A stretch of DNA of 64,000 bases from contig CM060731.1 of NCBI GenBank assembly GCA_030704615.1, positions 39,804,001 to 39,868,000 on the forward strand, read 5' to 3'. A program made the translations under genes and the position numbers. Shown in pieces: positions 30,348 to 42,360 of this stretch. Below the pieces are notes generated by a model. That model was not told where the DNA came from. It saw nothing but the letters and a program-made list of their open reading frames with translations, and did not search any database. Each line of letters opens with the position of its first letter. Positions within the stretch are counted from its first letter, which is position 1. The DNA comes from Takakia lepidozioides (lineage: Eukaryota > Streptophyta > Takakiopsida > Takakiales > Takakiaceae).

Positions 30348-30480
30348 GCTGTGACATGTGCAAGTACTGGTTATGGTAATGAGGTTTATTGCGTTACTAA
30401 ATATCCATAGTACCATTCTCCTCAGTTAGAGACTATGGCATGGGCAAGTGGTCATGGTTATCCATGATTTCCAGTAGGAG
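30345..30480 (+). pseudogene. Fossil fifth module after the stop codon
   Basis: The stop codon TAA stands exactly where every earlier module has GAA (Glu). The following bases still match a module head: TAAGCTGTGACATGTGCAAG against GAAGCTGTGGCATGGGCAAG, then TATGGTAATGAGG. A second weak head (ATGGCATGGGCAAGTGG) lies at 30434-30450. The ancestral protein was longer. Confidence 0.7.
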
Positions 30481-31906
30481 GACTAGGATGGACTGCATAT
30501 CAGACCCTTCAAGCCTGCAAGATTGCCTAGTCATAGAAGTGTAGCTAGCTGAAACATTGAAAGTTTTTTTTGTCTTGTATGTCAGCCATTTCATTTGAAT
30601 CAAATCAAGAAGTGTCATGGACTGAGTTTTCTTCACCCGCAGTCACTATTGTATGATTGTTGACAATGGTCACTGGTCTGGATCACTTGTTTAGCTAAAC
30701 TTCTACTTAAAAGTGGATAGTATTCAGACGTGCAGAGGATGAAGCATGATTGAATAGTGAGTTTGCCCACAAAGTTATTTTGCATAGAAGGTCCGGAGTC
30801 AGTAGCTTGACTCTGGTGGGAAGGCAGGGCCACTGGATCTTTATCTTCACCCTTTTCCAACACATTGTTCAGTAACCTGTGCAGCAGAGGATGGGCCCAT
30901 CCTACTTTTCAACAGAAATGTATGGCATGTTTGACAAGCAAGACCAACTTGCTTGACTCCCACTGCTGACAATGGAAGCCCATCACCTTGAGAGTCCCCA
31001 TCCATGTCAGTATTACTGACCCCTGTTTTCAGATCTACTGCAACAATTTTACAGATGAGAGTAAGAAATAGCAGTGAGGAAAAAAATTGCACCTCTGATT
31101 GTAATCTAGGTCTGGCGTTTTCATCATCTCTGTTAGAATTAAAGTTGAGAGCATTAGGGTAGTTGGTTGGTGTTGTGGCCACAATTTCTCCTGCGGGCAA
31201 CAGTCTTCACAGACACAGCAAAAAGATGGTGCCACACTAGAGAAGAACAACCCAATAGTTCATATGATTGGCCCACTGCTAGGTCAGACAAAAGATTGTT
31301 CAAAACCAGCTCTTAGTCATACATGCATTCTCGTTTCTACGCACTTAGCAGTCCCGATGTAACTTGACATCTGCACAAGCATCAGTCAAAGACATTCAGC
31401 TGGCTTTCTAAGAACCTCTTTCCCCTCAGCTATACCATATATTGCAGCAATGACACAGCCAGAAATGTTCCATTATGAAGCAACATCACTTCATCATGTT
31501 CAAGCTGATGACATCATTGAGATGTCATCCCTATGTTCCCGATATATAGAAGCTCATCCCCCGTCCTCTACTATTTCAATAAGCCATGTCAGCAATAGAG
31601 CCCACAGAAGAACAAATAATCTGACCATCACATGCCTGTCCTCTAAATGCCTAAGGGAAAGAAAAGAAACATGACAAGACTTCGCAACATGAGTAGAAAA
31701 AGAAAGTCTATCTGCCTAATAACCCCATGGTCTACAGCCAGGATAAGAAATGAAGGCCCAACACACAAGTATCATGGACTACTCTTAACGCCTAGATTCC
31801 AACCACCAAAACAATCATATCCACATTGAGCATCTTTTGAACAGCTTTCCACCCCCAATTCAAAGGTCTATGCCAATGGTTCATTCCTGCAACACTCAAG
31901 CTCTAT
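30481..31906. other. Intergenic sequence between two convergent genes
   Basis: Probably the 3' regions of the repetitive-protein gene (plus strand) and clathrin light chain (minus strand). Short open frames here show no domain. Confidence 0.35.
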
Positions 31907-33330
31907 TCAAGCTGTAACAGGGTCTGCTTGAGGGGGGGTCTCAGGTGTAGCTGGGGCTGCACTTGGCGGGGTCGCTGCAGGCACAGTGGATTTTGCACCA
32001 TTTGCTGTAGTAGGAGTGACTGAGGGTGCTGGAGTTGCTGGCGGAGGGGGGGGGGGGGGCAGCATGTGGGCCGGAGGATTATGCTTCAGCTTTAGAAGGA
32101 CCTGCCGCATGCGGCCTAAATCAGTAGCCTTCCCAGGCTTGGGACCCTTGTTGGCCACCACGCCAATTTTCTTGTCCTTATCTTTGCCACGGCCCTTCAC
32201 CTCTAGTGATGCTGGCAGTTCATTGGGAATCAGCTCCGTCACTGCCTTCCAGTAGGCCTTATCTGCATTTTTGTGGAAGTTCTCCTGATTTGCTAGAAAA
32301 ACCTGCCCAATAGACAGCATGGCCATTAAGTTCAGTCTTGGGCAGAAGGGGGTCTAAGGCTCCCGATAGTAGTGAGACCTGCTGCCCTAATTGATGTCAT
32401 GTTTTGAAAGCATGAATTTCAAGAGCGTAAGGGATTACTCTTACAATCGACAGTGACTACGGAACAATACTGACCTTCTCTTTTTCGCGGTTGTTCTTCA
32501 CTTGAGATTCTCGGTTGACCTGGCGCTTTGCTATGTGATCAGACTTGTAGTCATCTGCATCATCGACAATTTGCTGGAGCTTCTGTCTCTCGGATCGCTC
32601 CTTTTCTTCAAGGCGAAGAGCATTCTGACTGCAATGACACCTCCAGGTCAAGGCAATGGCCGATCTCATGACACATACAAAGGAAAAAGTCGGGCCAGCC
32701 ACCCAAAGAAAGGCTTCACTTAATCATATACAAGACAAGTACAAAGAGGAGAACAGAACATGCGTAAGATCCTCCTTCAACTTCTTCTTTCATCAAGAAC
32801 ACCTGCCTTTTGCAGCTGGCACGGAATTGCAAAAGAATAATGGCATCAACAAGTGGCAGGGGTATGCTTTGTGCACAGCAACTGAAAAGGTGACAGAGAA
32901 GACATGACTATCAAACAATATCATAACCTAGTCTGGTAAAGCCTCAGAATGCAGCTAAAGAATACTTTTCTGTGGACGTTTCTGTTTGAGGATAAGAAGG
33001 ACAGTACCGCTTCCATTCTCGCAGGATCAGACCTTCCTCTGCCTGCATCTCATCGGGCGGGGGTAGAACGGCTCCGTTGCTCTCAGTAGGTACCTCTTGC
33101 GCAAAAAAGTCTTCATCAAGTTCCTTTCCACCGTAGCCTGTTCCATTCAGATTGTTAGGAGCCGAGTACTGCTGTGCAGAGTAATCGGGAGCTGAGTAAT
33201 CTGCGCTCTGCGTGAAAGCGGACTCAGAATCCGCGTCAAAAGAGTGGGTGTAAGAGTGGGTGTTGTACTGACTTCCACGACAATAATCACGGTAAATTAC
33301 TGCTATCAAGAATACTATTCTTCCCACCAT
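31907..33330 (-). CDS. CLC: Clathrin light chain, three exons
   Basis: Binds the clathrin heavy-chain hub and regulates coat assembly at the plasma membrane and trans-Golgi. Exon 1 (33330-33008) has SFDADSESAF, DFFAQE and the conserved VLPPPDEMQAEEG then REWKR. Exon 2 (32628-32475) is the heavy-chain-binding coiled coil (NALRLEEKERSERQKLQQIV). Exon 3 (32302-31907) has ENFHKNADKAYWKAVTELIP, GPKPGKATDLGRMRQVLLKL and a Pro/Ala/Thr-rich tail. Introns are GT-AG with matching phase (33007-32629 and 32474-32303). About 290 residues, normal for plants. The start is uncertain: the ATG at 33330 is the first in the open frame, but its first 25 residues look unlike a light chain and may be intron or leader. 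A G-run of about 15 at 32045-32059 encodes a polyproline stretch. Confidence 0.92.
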
Positions 33331-35178
33331 GCAAGAGCTTCAATGAGCTAAAACCCATCAAAAATACTTATGGCTGAGACACGATCTGTTCTCTTTCCAA
33401 TTGAAAGCCATTGGTTTGAAGTCTCTGTGGAGGGCGGCTGCTGGGTAAAAACTGTGCCAAATTTTAAAGTTCCATAAATATTAATGTTGTTCTACCTGAA
33501 TGGCGTGACAACTTACTAGCTGCTGAACCTTCATCATTTTTGTGTGTGTCTCTGTCATGCTTGTTACTGCACTAGCTCGCCTGCAAATACCTTGCATAGA
33601 CAAGTCTTGATTTAAACCCTGAAACAGTCTCAACACACTCCTCTAGTAGCTCCGTGAATTGAAATCGTTCACTAATCCATTCACAAACAATCTGGTAGGG
33701 CTCGCTAGATCGTTCACTATTGATCTAACTCGATAATTGCAGGAAAACTCAACGTATATTAGAATTTACAATGGAAAATCCTAGTCCTTACCGTCTACGC
33801 ACTCTTGCGTCTCTACGAAAAGCATAGATAGAGAAGAGAAATACATGCATAATCATATGTTCTCCAATACAGAATTAAGCTAGTAAAATTGCGTGAACGA
33901 GATACAGCCCTGGACACTCCCTCTGAATCACGATTTTCCTGTTGTGACTAACGCCATAATCTACCTAGTCAGCACAACATGTCATACATCCATGAAACTA
34001 TTCATTCATTAGAAGTAAGAATAGAATATTTTAGTGACACTTGTCTCGATCTAATTCAAAGCGTAATTATCAAAACCCATTGCATAGTCCTGCCGTAGGA
34101 AGGCAGGGCCAAACTATATGATTTTGTTATCCAAGCATGCATTTAGATATTGTATTGTGCATAAGTGTACAGTCTAGAGACGTGGGAATCTGCCATTACA
34201 TAGGAGTATCATACTCATACTGGGTTCGTCATAGCCCTCTTAGATTTGAGTGACCTCAGTGGAGGCCCATTTAGATTGTATTCTTTTGAGGTGGTCTACT
34301 TAACCCCTAACGGACGAGGCTGTTTTGGGTGGGCCCACTTCAAAACAGCACATACCCTCAGGGATGAGGTATATCTCCCAGCTAAGAAACATCCACAAGG
34401 ATGAACCGTATGAAAGGGAGGCTACCTACCTCATGCACCTGCTGTAAAACGTTCAGCCCATTTCATTCAGCCCATTTCACCGTGTCATTAGGAAGATTCT
34501 AAGAAAATGGTAAGCTCTAAATCTGTATTGTATTCCAATTTTAGAGGGAAAAATTGGTTTGACCAGGCAGTTGGACCGAAAAAATATTTTTTCCTTGCAA
34601 GATCCCAACCACATTCCAATTCTCAGGCACCTAAAGCAACTTGCCCCAAATTTGCAAAGCAGAATTCCAAAATCTTCATAGGGTTCCTTTGTATGGGAAA
34701 ACAGGGGGGTCAAAAAGCACTATTTGCTTCAATTAACCTGTAATTCAGCCATAGGGGTCGAAATTGGCATTGGAACCAGAATTCCAATGGTGGAATTGTT
34801 CCTCCTATGATTTCCTACTACCTCCAAAAAGAATTTCTGAATTCTAACCAAAATGCCGGCAGAGATTTCTAAGTAGGTGAATTTCTACTTGAATCCCAGC
34901 TCAGGCCATGTATTGCCTAAGTCGGTAGACAATTCCGGCTACAAAAAGGGGGCTACGTCACCGATTTACACAGAAAACTCGGGGGATCCCAAAATTGACA
35001 CCCAAAAAAAGGCCCGGGAATGCCCGACGTTTCGGCGTTCCACCCGACAAGCAACTGAAAAACTAACAACTACCAACCGTCACGAATGTGGCCCATCTGT
35101 CTTCAAGCTCCCCGTGAGCACCTGCTTTTCCTTTTAATGCAGCGAACCCAAACCACACACCACCCCGAAGACATGATC
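33331..35178. other. Intergenic, no gene recognised
   Basis: Upstream of the clathrin light chain gene. A short tandem repeat of TTCAGCCCATTTCA lies at about 34452-34480. 34296-34420 has a small inverted-repeat-like segment (CTGTTTTGGGTGGGCCCACTT, CAAAACAG). No domain-bearing frame. Confidence 0.35.
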
Positions 35179-35880
35179 CACGAACTACGGGGGAGTTGAA
35201 CCCCCCGATCTGCCCAGTGTGCAGACAGGGCCCCCCCCCCCCCAAGCAGCAAGCAGCACCCCCAAAACCACAACCAGCAAGCATGATTGCTGCCCCCCCC
35301 CCCAAAACTGTGAAACCACCCAAACACAACGCACACACGCCAACACTGAAGGACCCCCATCACCTCCACAGCCCCTCAACCAGCAGCAGCAGATCCTCAT
35401 CACCCCCACAGCCTGTGAACCATCACCAGCCCTTCCCCCATCACCAAAACAGCCCACAATGAGTAAGCAGCAGACCCCCATGACCCCCCACTCCCAAAAC
35501 TGCCCATCAACCAGCAGCAACATGACCCCCACACCCCTCCACTACCATTGAACCATCACCACCAGCCCCCCATGACCCCCACTGCCCTTCAACCAGCATG
35601 GACACACACAACCCCCCAACCCGAGAAGAACCCATACCCACCACAGATCAGAGATACCCACATCCCACGCCCCACGCACACACGCCATCCACAGCCTCCA
35701 GCATACCTACATGCAGTCCCACACCCTGGTGAACCCCCACCCACACAAACATGTATATGCACACACAAAGAAAGAAGACAGTGCAGCAAGCCAGAATTCA
35801 GTCACCTCAAGGCATGCCAGCGTGCCTCATTCCAACACCGCCCAAGGCACAAGTGGTTGCCATCGCAGGCAAGGCAGTAA
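35179..35880. repeat. C/A-rich low-complexity tract
   Basis: Long runs of C (35229-35243, 35297-35306) and CCCCCA, CACCCC, CCAGCAGCA words. On the minus strand this is G-rich and could form quadruplexes. It lies just 3' of the piggyBac transposase. Confidence 0.6.
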
Positions 35881-35978
35881 TGGTGAGTACGAACATGGTA
35901 CATGACACACATTCGCCGTCGTGTGGTGTGAAGGCATTGATGCACAAACATGCATTCTGAATCCCCTGTGGTGTTTTG

Positions 35979-36680
35979 TCAGTGCAGCAGCCCCTTGTCA
36001 AACCATATGCCACAGCCAGATTGAACTGCAGATGGGTCATGGCCCGGCGCCCCCTCCTCTCTCTCCATTGCAGAATGTAAGATATACGCATTCACTAGCG
36101 TGGTATCCATAAGAAAAAAAAACAGATGATGCCACCACTTCTTTGTACACAGCTGCAAGCTGTACGCACCCCTAAGCTGGTCTTGCACATCTACCCCTCG
36201 CATGTACGTTTGGTATTGCACATGTGCAGGCACGGATGGCATAGGCACTCTCTGGTTTCCTACAAAACGGCGTATAGTCACAGGAGAGGAAGGGCTGCAA
36301 GCTGGCCTAGCTGCAGATGACAGTAAGAATACACCCTTCTTGTCCCACCACAACACAGCAGCCACCTCCCTGGACTCATGCATCATGTACCATGACTGCC
36401 CTTGCTTGGCAGTCTTGGATTTTTTCATTTTCAGCAAAGAGGGATGGAGACCATTTCTGTTCACTCTTACCGTGTCAATGGCCCGAGTGCCAAGTTTGGG
36501 CATGTCATATAGAAGCTGGACCCCTGGAAAGTAATTATCAGTGACATGGCCCAAACCATGCAGCCCGTCGGCCAGCCGGGTGACCACATCGTAAGGTTCC
36601 TTCTCCTTTCCCACTTTTCTGCCTCTCGCCATCTGGCCCTCCTGCATTCTTACCAGCATACACTGAAAAATCGTAGACAT
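35979..36680 (-). pseudogene. piggyBac transposase, C-terminal part
   Basis: Continues the transposase in another frame: TDNYFPGVQLL (second catalytic Asp), WWDKKGVFLLSS (third catalytic Asp), and the family's closing block VDVQDQLRGAYSLQL, KKWWHHLFFFLMDTTLVNAY. The frame ends at CGIWFDKGLLH with no Cys-rich zinc domain visible, so that DNA-binding tail is missing or lies in an unseen exon. The overlap with the N-terminal frame (36538-36680) contains the single-base shift. Confidence 0.85.
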
Positions 36681-37629
36681 ATGAAGTCTTCGAGTCAGTC
36701 AAGGCCCACACCTTGATGCTCCATTTGCATGGTTTCTTAGGCAAATACATCCTAATTGGGGAGTACTTCCCCTTGTAACGGATCATCACCTCGTCGACAG
36801 TCACCATTTTGTTCAGATTCCAGAGACTTTTACACCTATCCACAATCTCCTCACACACCCACCTAAGCTTTCCAAGCTTATCATAATTGCGACTCTTACG
36901 ATCTGCCACCAACGTGGCGTTGTCAACAAGATGCAAACAGCGGAGTATGGCCTCATACCTATCTCGAATCATCACTTTGTGGATGACAGGACAAGCGACA
37001 AATGTCTCCGAGTGTTGCCAGTAAAATCGTGTTCGGGGAAACTTCTTCATGCCCATGAAGATACAAACTCCAATCCAAGCCCTGAGCTCAGGAACAATGA
37101 GCTCTTTCCACCGAGGCCCCCCACGAGTGCCCGTACCGAAAGGTTCAGCAGCATAACGATTGGACTCCCTACATATTCGCCCAAACACCTGTCGCCTCCA
37201 AAACAAACCAAAAAACCAAATCGGATGTGAGCCCTTCATCTCAGGCAGGCAGGGACCAGGTTGAGGGCCAGAAAATGCAGCTCTATCACTCACAAAGTCA
37301 AAGCCTACGTTGGTGTCCCACGTCTTTGCCTTGAACAGCTCCACAAAATCGGCCGAGATTTCCTCATTACACTCCATATCAACCACCTCGTTTTCCCAGT
37401 CTGCTTTGTCAGCAGAGTCGCCCATGTACCCATCGTCACCCTCAAAATCCTCGTCCATGTCGGAGGAGGCCTCATCGTGGCCCAAAACAGGATTAGAAGA
37501 CCCCTCACCAAAAAGAACCAGTGCACCAGTATTGGGATGCATGTCCCCCAAAGCAGCCCGACCGACGGCAAGCATGCTCCCAGCATCCAGAGGCTTGCCA
37601 ACACATCCCACAACACCCGAATTCACCAC
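36538..37629 (-). pseudogene. piggyBac transposase, N-terminal and first catalytic part
   Basis: An acidic lead-in (DMDEDFEGDDGYMGDSADKA) is followed by the piggyBac entry block (FSGPQPGPCLPEMKG, ICRESNRYA), ELRAWIGVCIFMGMKKFPRT, and the first catalytic Asp in MVTVDEVMIRYKGKYS, then KPCKWSIKVWALTDSKTSYV. A one-base shift near 36600-36640 takes the reading frame out before the second Asp. There is no ATG at the start of the frame (it opens at a GTG), which agrees with an upstream exon. Confidence 0.87.
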
Positions 37630-38053
37630 TCCCTTATATCTTTTTCCTCACCACACCTTTGGGAGGTGCTGTGACACTTGCAGGAACCGACCTCTTTGCA
37701 CGAGCCAACTCCTTCAGACGCCTGACTGTCGGCATCAGGCCAGACATCATCTCTCAAAACAAAATTCACAACGTCACTGAACCCCTCCTTATCACCTTCC
37801 TCTCTTCTCTCTCTCCAACCAAGAATTAGAGCCACCTGGCGGCGTCTAAACAGAAAGCAAAAATTGTGAGGACGAGGGTGGCGAGGCCAACGATTGGTGA
37901 ACGGCGGTGGATGGCAAGAGACAGACACCCCAATATTACCTTGCAGTGCTGCTCCTCAACCGCCCACTCCCTTATAACCTCCAAGGCAGCTGCAAGCTCG
38001 GGTGGGGGCGACGGTGGCTCAGGCACAGGAGCGTCCTTCCTCTTTGGTGCCAT

Positions 38054-39399
38054 ACGAATCCCTGGGACCCACAGAGATCACAGGAAATGAATGCAAGCCC
38101 TCACAATGAATCAATGCAGATGGCCCATCTTCCCCAAGCACAGGAAGGAATAATGTACCTCGGCGAATTTCGCAAACTCTCCAAAACCAGCTGCAAAATG
38201 AAACCCCAACACACCACGCTCCCCTGCAACCATCCCCTACCACACAAAACACAGAGCCCAAATGCATAAAAGCATTTCACAAAACGACATGCAAGAAAAA
38301 ATGACAACTTGCATTACAATGAAAATTCGGCAGGGCACAAGAATCTAAACGCCAAACACTCAGCCCTAACAGCTGCGTAAATGCAATCACACCTCGAGCT
38401 CTAATGTCTAGAACACAAAGCAGGAAACGGAACAGCTCCCGCCGCTTCGAGCCTGGGAGAGGTAAGTCGCCATGACCCGAAAATGAAGCCCAGAAATACA
38501 CCCCCCTACGAAGCGAATGCGGGCGATCCACGGAAGATCAAGCAAAACATGCACACAAAAGCGCCAAGGAAATGCGAGAGGGGCCACGATTTGCAAGCTC
38601 CAGGAACCTAGACTCTGTGCGCGCGAAGAGAGAGCCCGTTCCACGCTGCCGCCACCCATCACTAGCCACAGGGTGGCATCCCATGTCCGCATGGGCGGAC
38701 ATGCCAACCTGCATGCACCCGATCGCCGGCATTGGGCCACCGACGCCCATTTTGCCTGCCACGTGGCTAGGTCAAAGCCCGTGGAGGGCCAGAAACCATT
38801 GGATTTTGGGTGCTCATCATCACTTCAAAAAATCCTGACGGCGCAAAATTTGTCCAATTAGGGTGCAATAAATTCTGCCCGGCGCAGAATTTCAAGGGCT
38901 ACAACTTTTGTTCAAGGCTCATCTTCATCCAGATTCATCCAAGGGGCCCACCGACGGTCGAAATATCCACCCGAATCAGGTCGACTCGTCCATTAGGAGA
39001 GGTATGCTACATGTGTATCACGGGTTATTGAGAGTATTCGCACATCTTGGTCATTGGCTCTCTATCCTTGCCATTGATTGGCAAGTGATGGAAGCCAATG
39101 ACGTAAAGTTTAGAGACCCATCTTTAGACCTCATAGACCATTCCCTGCTGGCTTTTGGCCGAAGGACTGGTGCTACCCATGTTGCTACACTAGATGAGCG
39201 AGATTTCAGGTGAGATTCTTCATTTATTTCCGCAAGAGTTTAGTGGTTGTGTTGGAAATGATTTATCTGCTCAGGTGTATTAACTAATTCATTATAGGAT
39301 CGACAAAACTTTACTAGCTTATTTTTAGGCAAATTTAGGTGGGTTAGGACGTTTCTAAGTGTGTGTTGACAATGTTAAGAACATGCTCAATATGGAATA
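38054..39399. other. No gene recognised
   Basis: Mixed sequence upstream of the piggyBac frame. Several open frames without domains; a TGCGCAAAATTTG / GGCGCAGAATTTC near-repeat lies at 38840-38895. Confidence 0.3.
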
Positions 39400-39414
39400 C
39401 CAAATGCTCGACAA

Positions 39415-39545
39415 TTTTACTATCATCTACAACCCTCGACAAATCATCTACGACCCTCAACAAATCATCTACAATCATCGACAAATCATCTAGGACCCTC
39501 GACAAATCAACCACCAGTGGTTGTAGATGATTTGTCCAGAGTTGA
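39415..39545 (+). repeat. 20-bp tandem repeat CCTCGACAAATCATCTACAA
   Basis: About five imperfect copies between 39428 and 39512, with an inverted part (TTGTAGATGATTTGTCCAGAG) immediately after. The antisense frame reads DDLSRVV repeats and is not a gene. Confidence 0.75.
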
Positions 39546-39949
39546 TTTTGTGGGCAAACGGTATGCGTTGGAATACCAATTGCCCATGTCTTCATCCCAC
39601 TTGTTCAACGAATATTCTCTAATAGATTCTTAGATCCTTCGAATTTATGCCCTCACTTGTGAGGGCATTTGGTACACGAAGGAATACCGTATAACCACGT
39701 CCCTCGACAAATCAACTTAGTTGTTCACACCACTTGTTGACAACATGGGCGGCAACAGCGTAGGTGGCGCCACTAAGGGAGGCGGCGCCAGGTTGTTGGC
39801 ACAACTTAGTTCAGATTGGCACAACCTACTTTATGATAAATACATATATATACATATACGTATACGTAGAGGGTTTAGGATCATTTGCATAATTCAAATA
39901 TGATGAGACCTTGTCTTTAAGAATGTTGGACTATAACGTAATAATTTGT
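39546..39949. other. No gene recognised
   Basis: Contains GGCGGCAACAGCGTAGGTGG / GGCGGCGCCAGG and a TATATACATATACGTATACG microsatellite at 39842-39868. Confidence 0.3.
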
Positions 39950-41250
39950 TGATATTTAAAGAACAACTAGATCGAATATGTGGACGTATAATCTATAGTG
40001 TTCTAGTTTATTCGTATTACTTAGAATTTTTATATTATGAGATATGCAATAAAATATTGTGAATTAAAAAATCACAAAGGGGTAGAGATTGAATTAAAAT
40101 CTATCCTATAACAGCCTTATTAAATGAATATGAAATATCATAATTCAGTGTTCACTTGTACATGTGTTTTCTATTATTATATTGGTCATTTATGTGTACA
40201 GAGTCTCATAAGTAGAATATTTTCATTGTCCTGCAATAAGTTATTTTTAATTAAAAATACAAGGATGTGTGAGACCGGATTATAAAAAAGTAACAAAATG
40301 CAGATAAGATTTCATAATTTAATATTCACTCGTACACGCATTATTATATAGATCATTTATGTGTATCCCGGATTATGAGTAACCTATGCATAGGATGGAT
40401 GCATATGAATTGTGATAAAGAACAATTGGATCTAATAACATGCGTGCACGTATACTCTATAGTTTTTTAGTTTGTTAGTAATATTTGGAATTTTTGTATT
40501 AACAGATATGCAATGAAATATTTTTAACTAAACAAAATTACAAATATGTGACAGATCCAATAAATCTATTCTATAACAGCCTTCTTAGATGCATATAAAA
40601 TATCACAATACCCTGTTCATTCTTATTTTAAAATTTAAAATTTATTTTAAAATACAGATAAGATTTCATAATTTAATATTCACTCGTACCTGCACTTGCT
40701 ATTATTATATAGATCATTTATGTGTATCCCATGAATTCAAGAAGATTATGAGTAACCTATACATAGGATGGATGCATAGGAATTGTGATAAAGAACATTT
40801 GGATCTAATAACATGTGTGGACGTATACTCTATAGTTTTCTAGTTTGTTCGTAATACTTGGAATTTTTGTATTGACAGATATGCAATGAAATATTTTGTA
40901 TTAAAAATAATTACAAATATGTGACAGATCGAGTTAAAATCTATCCTATAACAGCCTTTTTAAATGCATATAAAATATCACAATTCCCTGTTCATTCTGA
41001 CATGTACCTTTTATTATTATATTGATCATTTATGTGTACAAAATTTTTCATTGTCGTGCAATAAGTTGTTTTAAATAAAAATCACATGGATTTGGGAGAT
41101 CAAATTGAAAAAATGAATAACAAATATCATTTTAATACGCAAATTAGATTTTATAATTCAATATTCAATCTAACATGCACCTCCTATTATTATATAGATC
41201 ATTTATGTGTATCGCATGAACTGAGTGACCTATACATAGGCTGCACGATT
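39950..41250 (+). repeat. AT-rich composite tandem repeat (A-B arranged three times)
   Basis: Block A (anchor ACGTATAnTCTATAG at 39984, 40448 and 40821; anchor ATAACAGCC at about 40109, 40574 and 40949) alternates with block B (GATCATTTATGTGTATCnC at about 40349, 40709 and 41204). The spacing between A blocks is about 465 then 374 bp. No coding. Confidence 0.75.
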
Positions 41251-41979
41251 TAGAGATGATGTATAGATACATAATTTTTAATATCGATCTTCACAAAGCC
41301 AACAGAGAATCTGACTCACTTCACTCATTCATGAAAAACTACAATTTTTCATCTTACATTCAATGAACCTACGGCAGACTATAACTCTCAATTAGATCAT
41401 ATATGGATTAGTTCACCTACACAATATTGTTTGTTTGGAATAAAAGAATCATATTGGATCGACCACAAACCCATTTAATTAGCAATCAAACTTCTAGATT
41501 ATATCAATCATTTTACAACCGATTAGTAACTACAATTTAGCAGGGCTTGCATGTATTCTATGCATTTGTTTAAGTGTACACTGAATAAAAAGTGAAAAAT
41601 CTATATGAATCGACACAAGGTTGAGATTACCCTGAATTAACGGTTAAACTAAGTTGTTGGAAACGACTACACATCATTGTTTATTCGAGAGGTACATGGG
41701 AGCCGCAATCCTTCACGCAGATATGTGGTGAAGGCTGGTGGTAGAAGATTGAACGCCCCAATCCTCTCCATCTTCCTTAAGCGATCTCCATCGACATCAC
41801 TGTAAATTGACATAAAAACAGAAGAACACATACACATAGCTGAGCTATTGCTTCTGGTAATTGACACATTCCAGGTCACATTTAATTCCTGATTATTCTA
41901 CATTGGATTCCCTTCCCCTCACCTAGCTGGTCAAAATTTCAAATTTCTCATTTTCTAGGAAGTTATCTCAATAGCAGAT
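41251..41979. other. No gene recognised
   Basis: AT-rich; a short minus-strand frame at 41879-41667 has no recognisable domain. Confidence 0.25.
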
Positions 41980-42360
41980 TTGACAAAAAATTGACTCTCA
42001 TAATCCAAGGCCTTCAGGCTTCAAGGGTTTTAATTTTTTTCGCTTCAATAATCATTAATAAAGCTCCCAAGGGCTACCTCCCCTTTCCATACAAAAATAA
42101 ATAAAATCCAAAAATCCAAAAATTAATGTCCAGTTTTTTTGTTTGGGTTTTTTCCAGGTACTGCTTACAAAATAAGGATGATGATGTGCGTACTATGGCA
42201 CCCTATTTCTGTTCTGATTCTCATACTTCAATTTCTTTGGGCAGCCCCAAAAAGTGACGACAGCATCGTGGCTGAAGACGATGTGTCCATGGATCTATGG
42301 CACCCTATTCCTGCGCCTCTACACTAAAACTAGTCTCCCACTTTCAGTCCTCACTAGAAT
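41980..42360 (+). repeat. Left copy of an inverted repeat pair
   Basis: Matches, in reverse complement, 49860-50190 (GCACCCTATTnCTGTTCTGAT, CTTCAATTTnTTTGGGCAGC, AAGCTCCCAAGGGCTACCTC). Its first part (CTCATAATCCAAGGCCTTCA, 42000-42050) matches 51835-51895 inverted. The small frame in it is not convincing as a gene. Confidence 0.75.

Larger units (their letters stand above)
35979..38053 (-). mobile_element. piggyBac-type DNA transposon, transposase region
   Basis: The region encodes a piggyBac (DDE_Tnp_1_7) transposase in pieces, minus strand. A candidate first exon at 38053-37945 (MAPKRKDAPVPEPPSPPPEL ... EEQHCK) ends at a GT donor. A second piece around 37770-37640 (MPTVRRLKELARAKRSVPAS) meets the main frame with a one-base shift in an A-run. 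I could not find terminal inverted repeats or TTAA duplications with confidence, so element ends are unknown. Confidence 0.75.

Noticed and set aside
34300-34310. TTAACCCCTAA as a possible piggyBac terminus
   Set aside because: I found no matching inverted end with TTAA to the right of the transposase, so the match is not evidence.
35196-35880. Open frames in the C/A-rich tract
   Set aside because: Low-complexity composition removes stops by itself; no domain or codon pattern.
39415-39545. CRISPR-like array
   Set aside because: The units are adjacent with no spacers, in a plant nuclear context.
39344-39595. Minus-strand protein with DDLSRVV repeats
   Set aside because: It is the translation of a 20-bp tandem repeat with no start context or neighbours.
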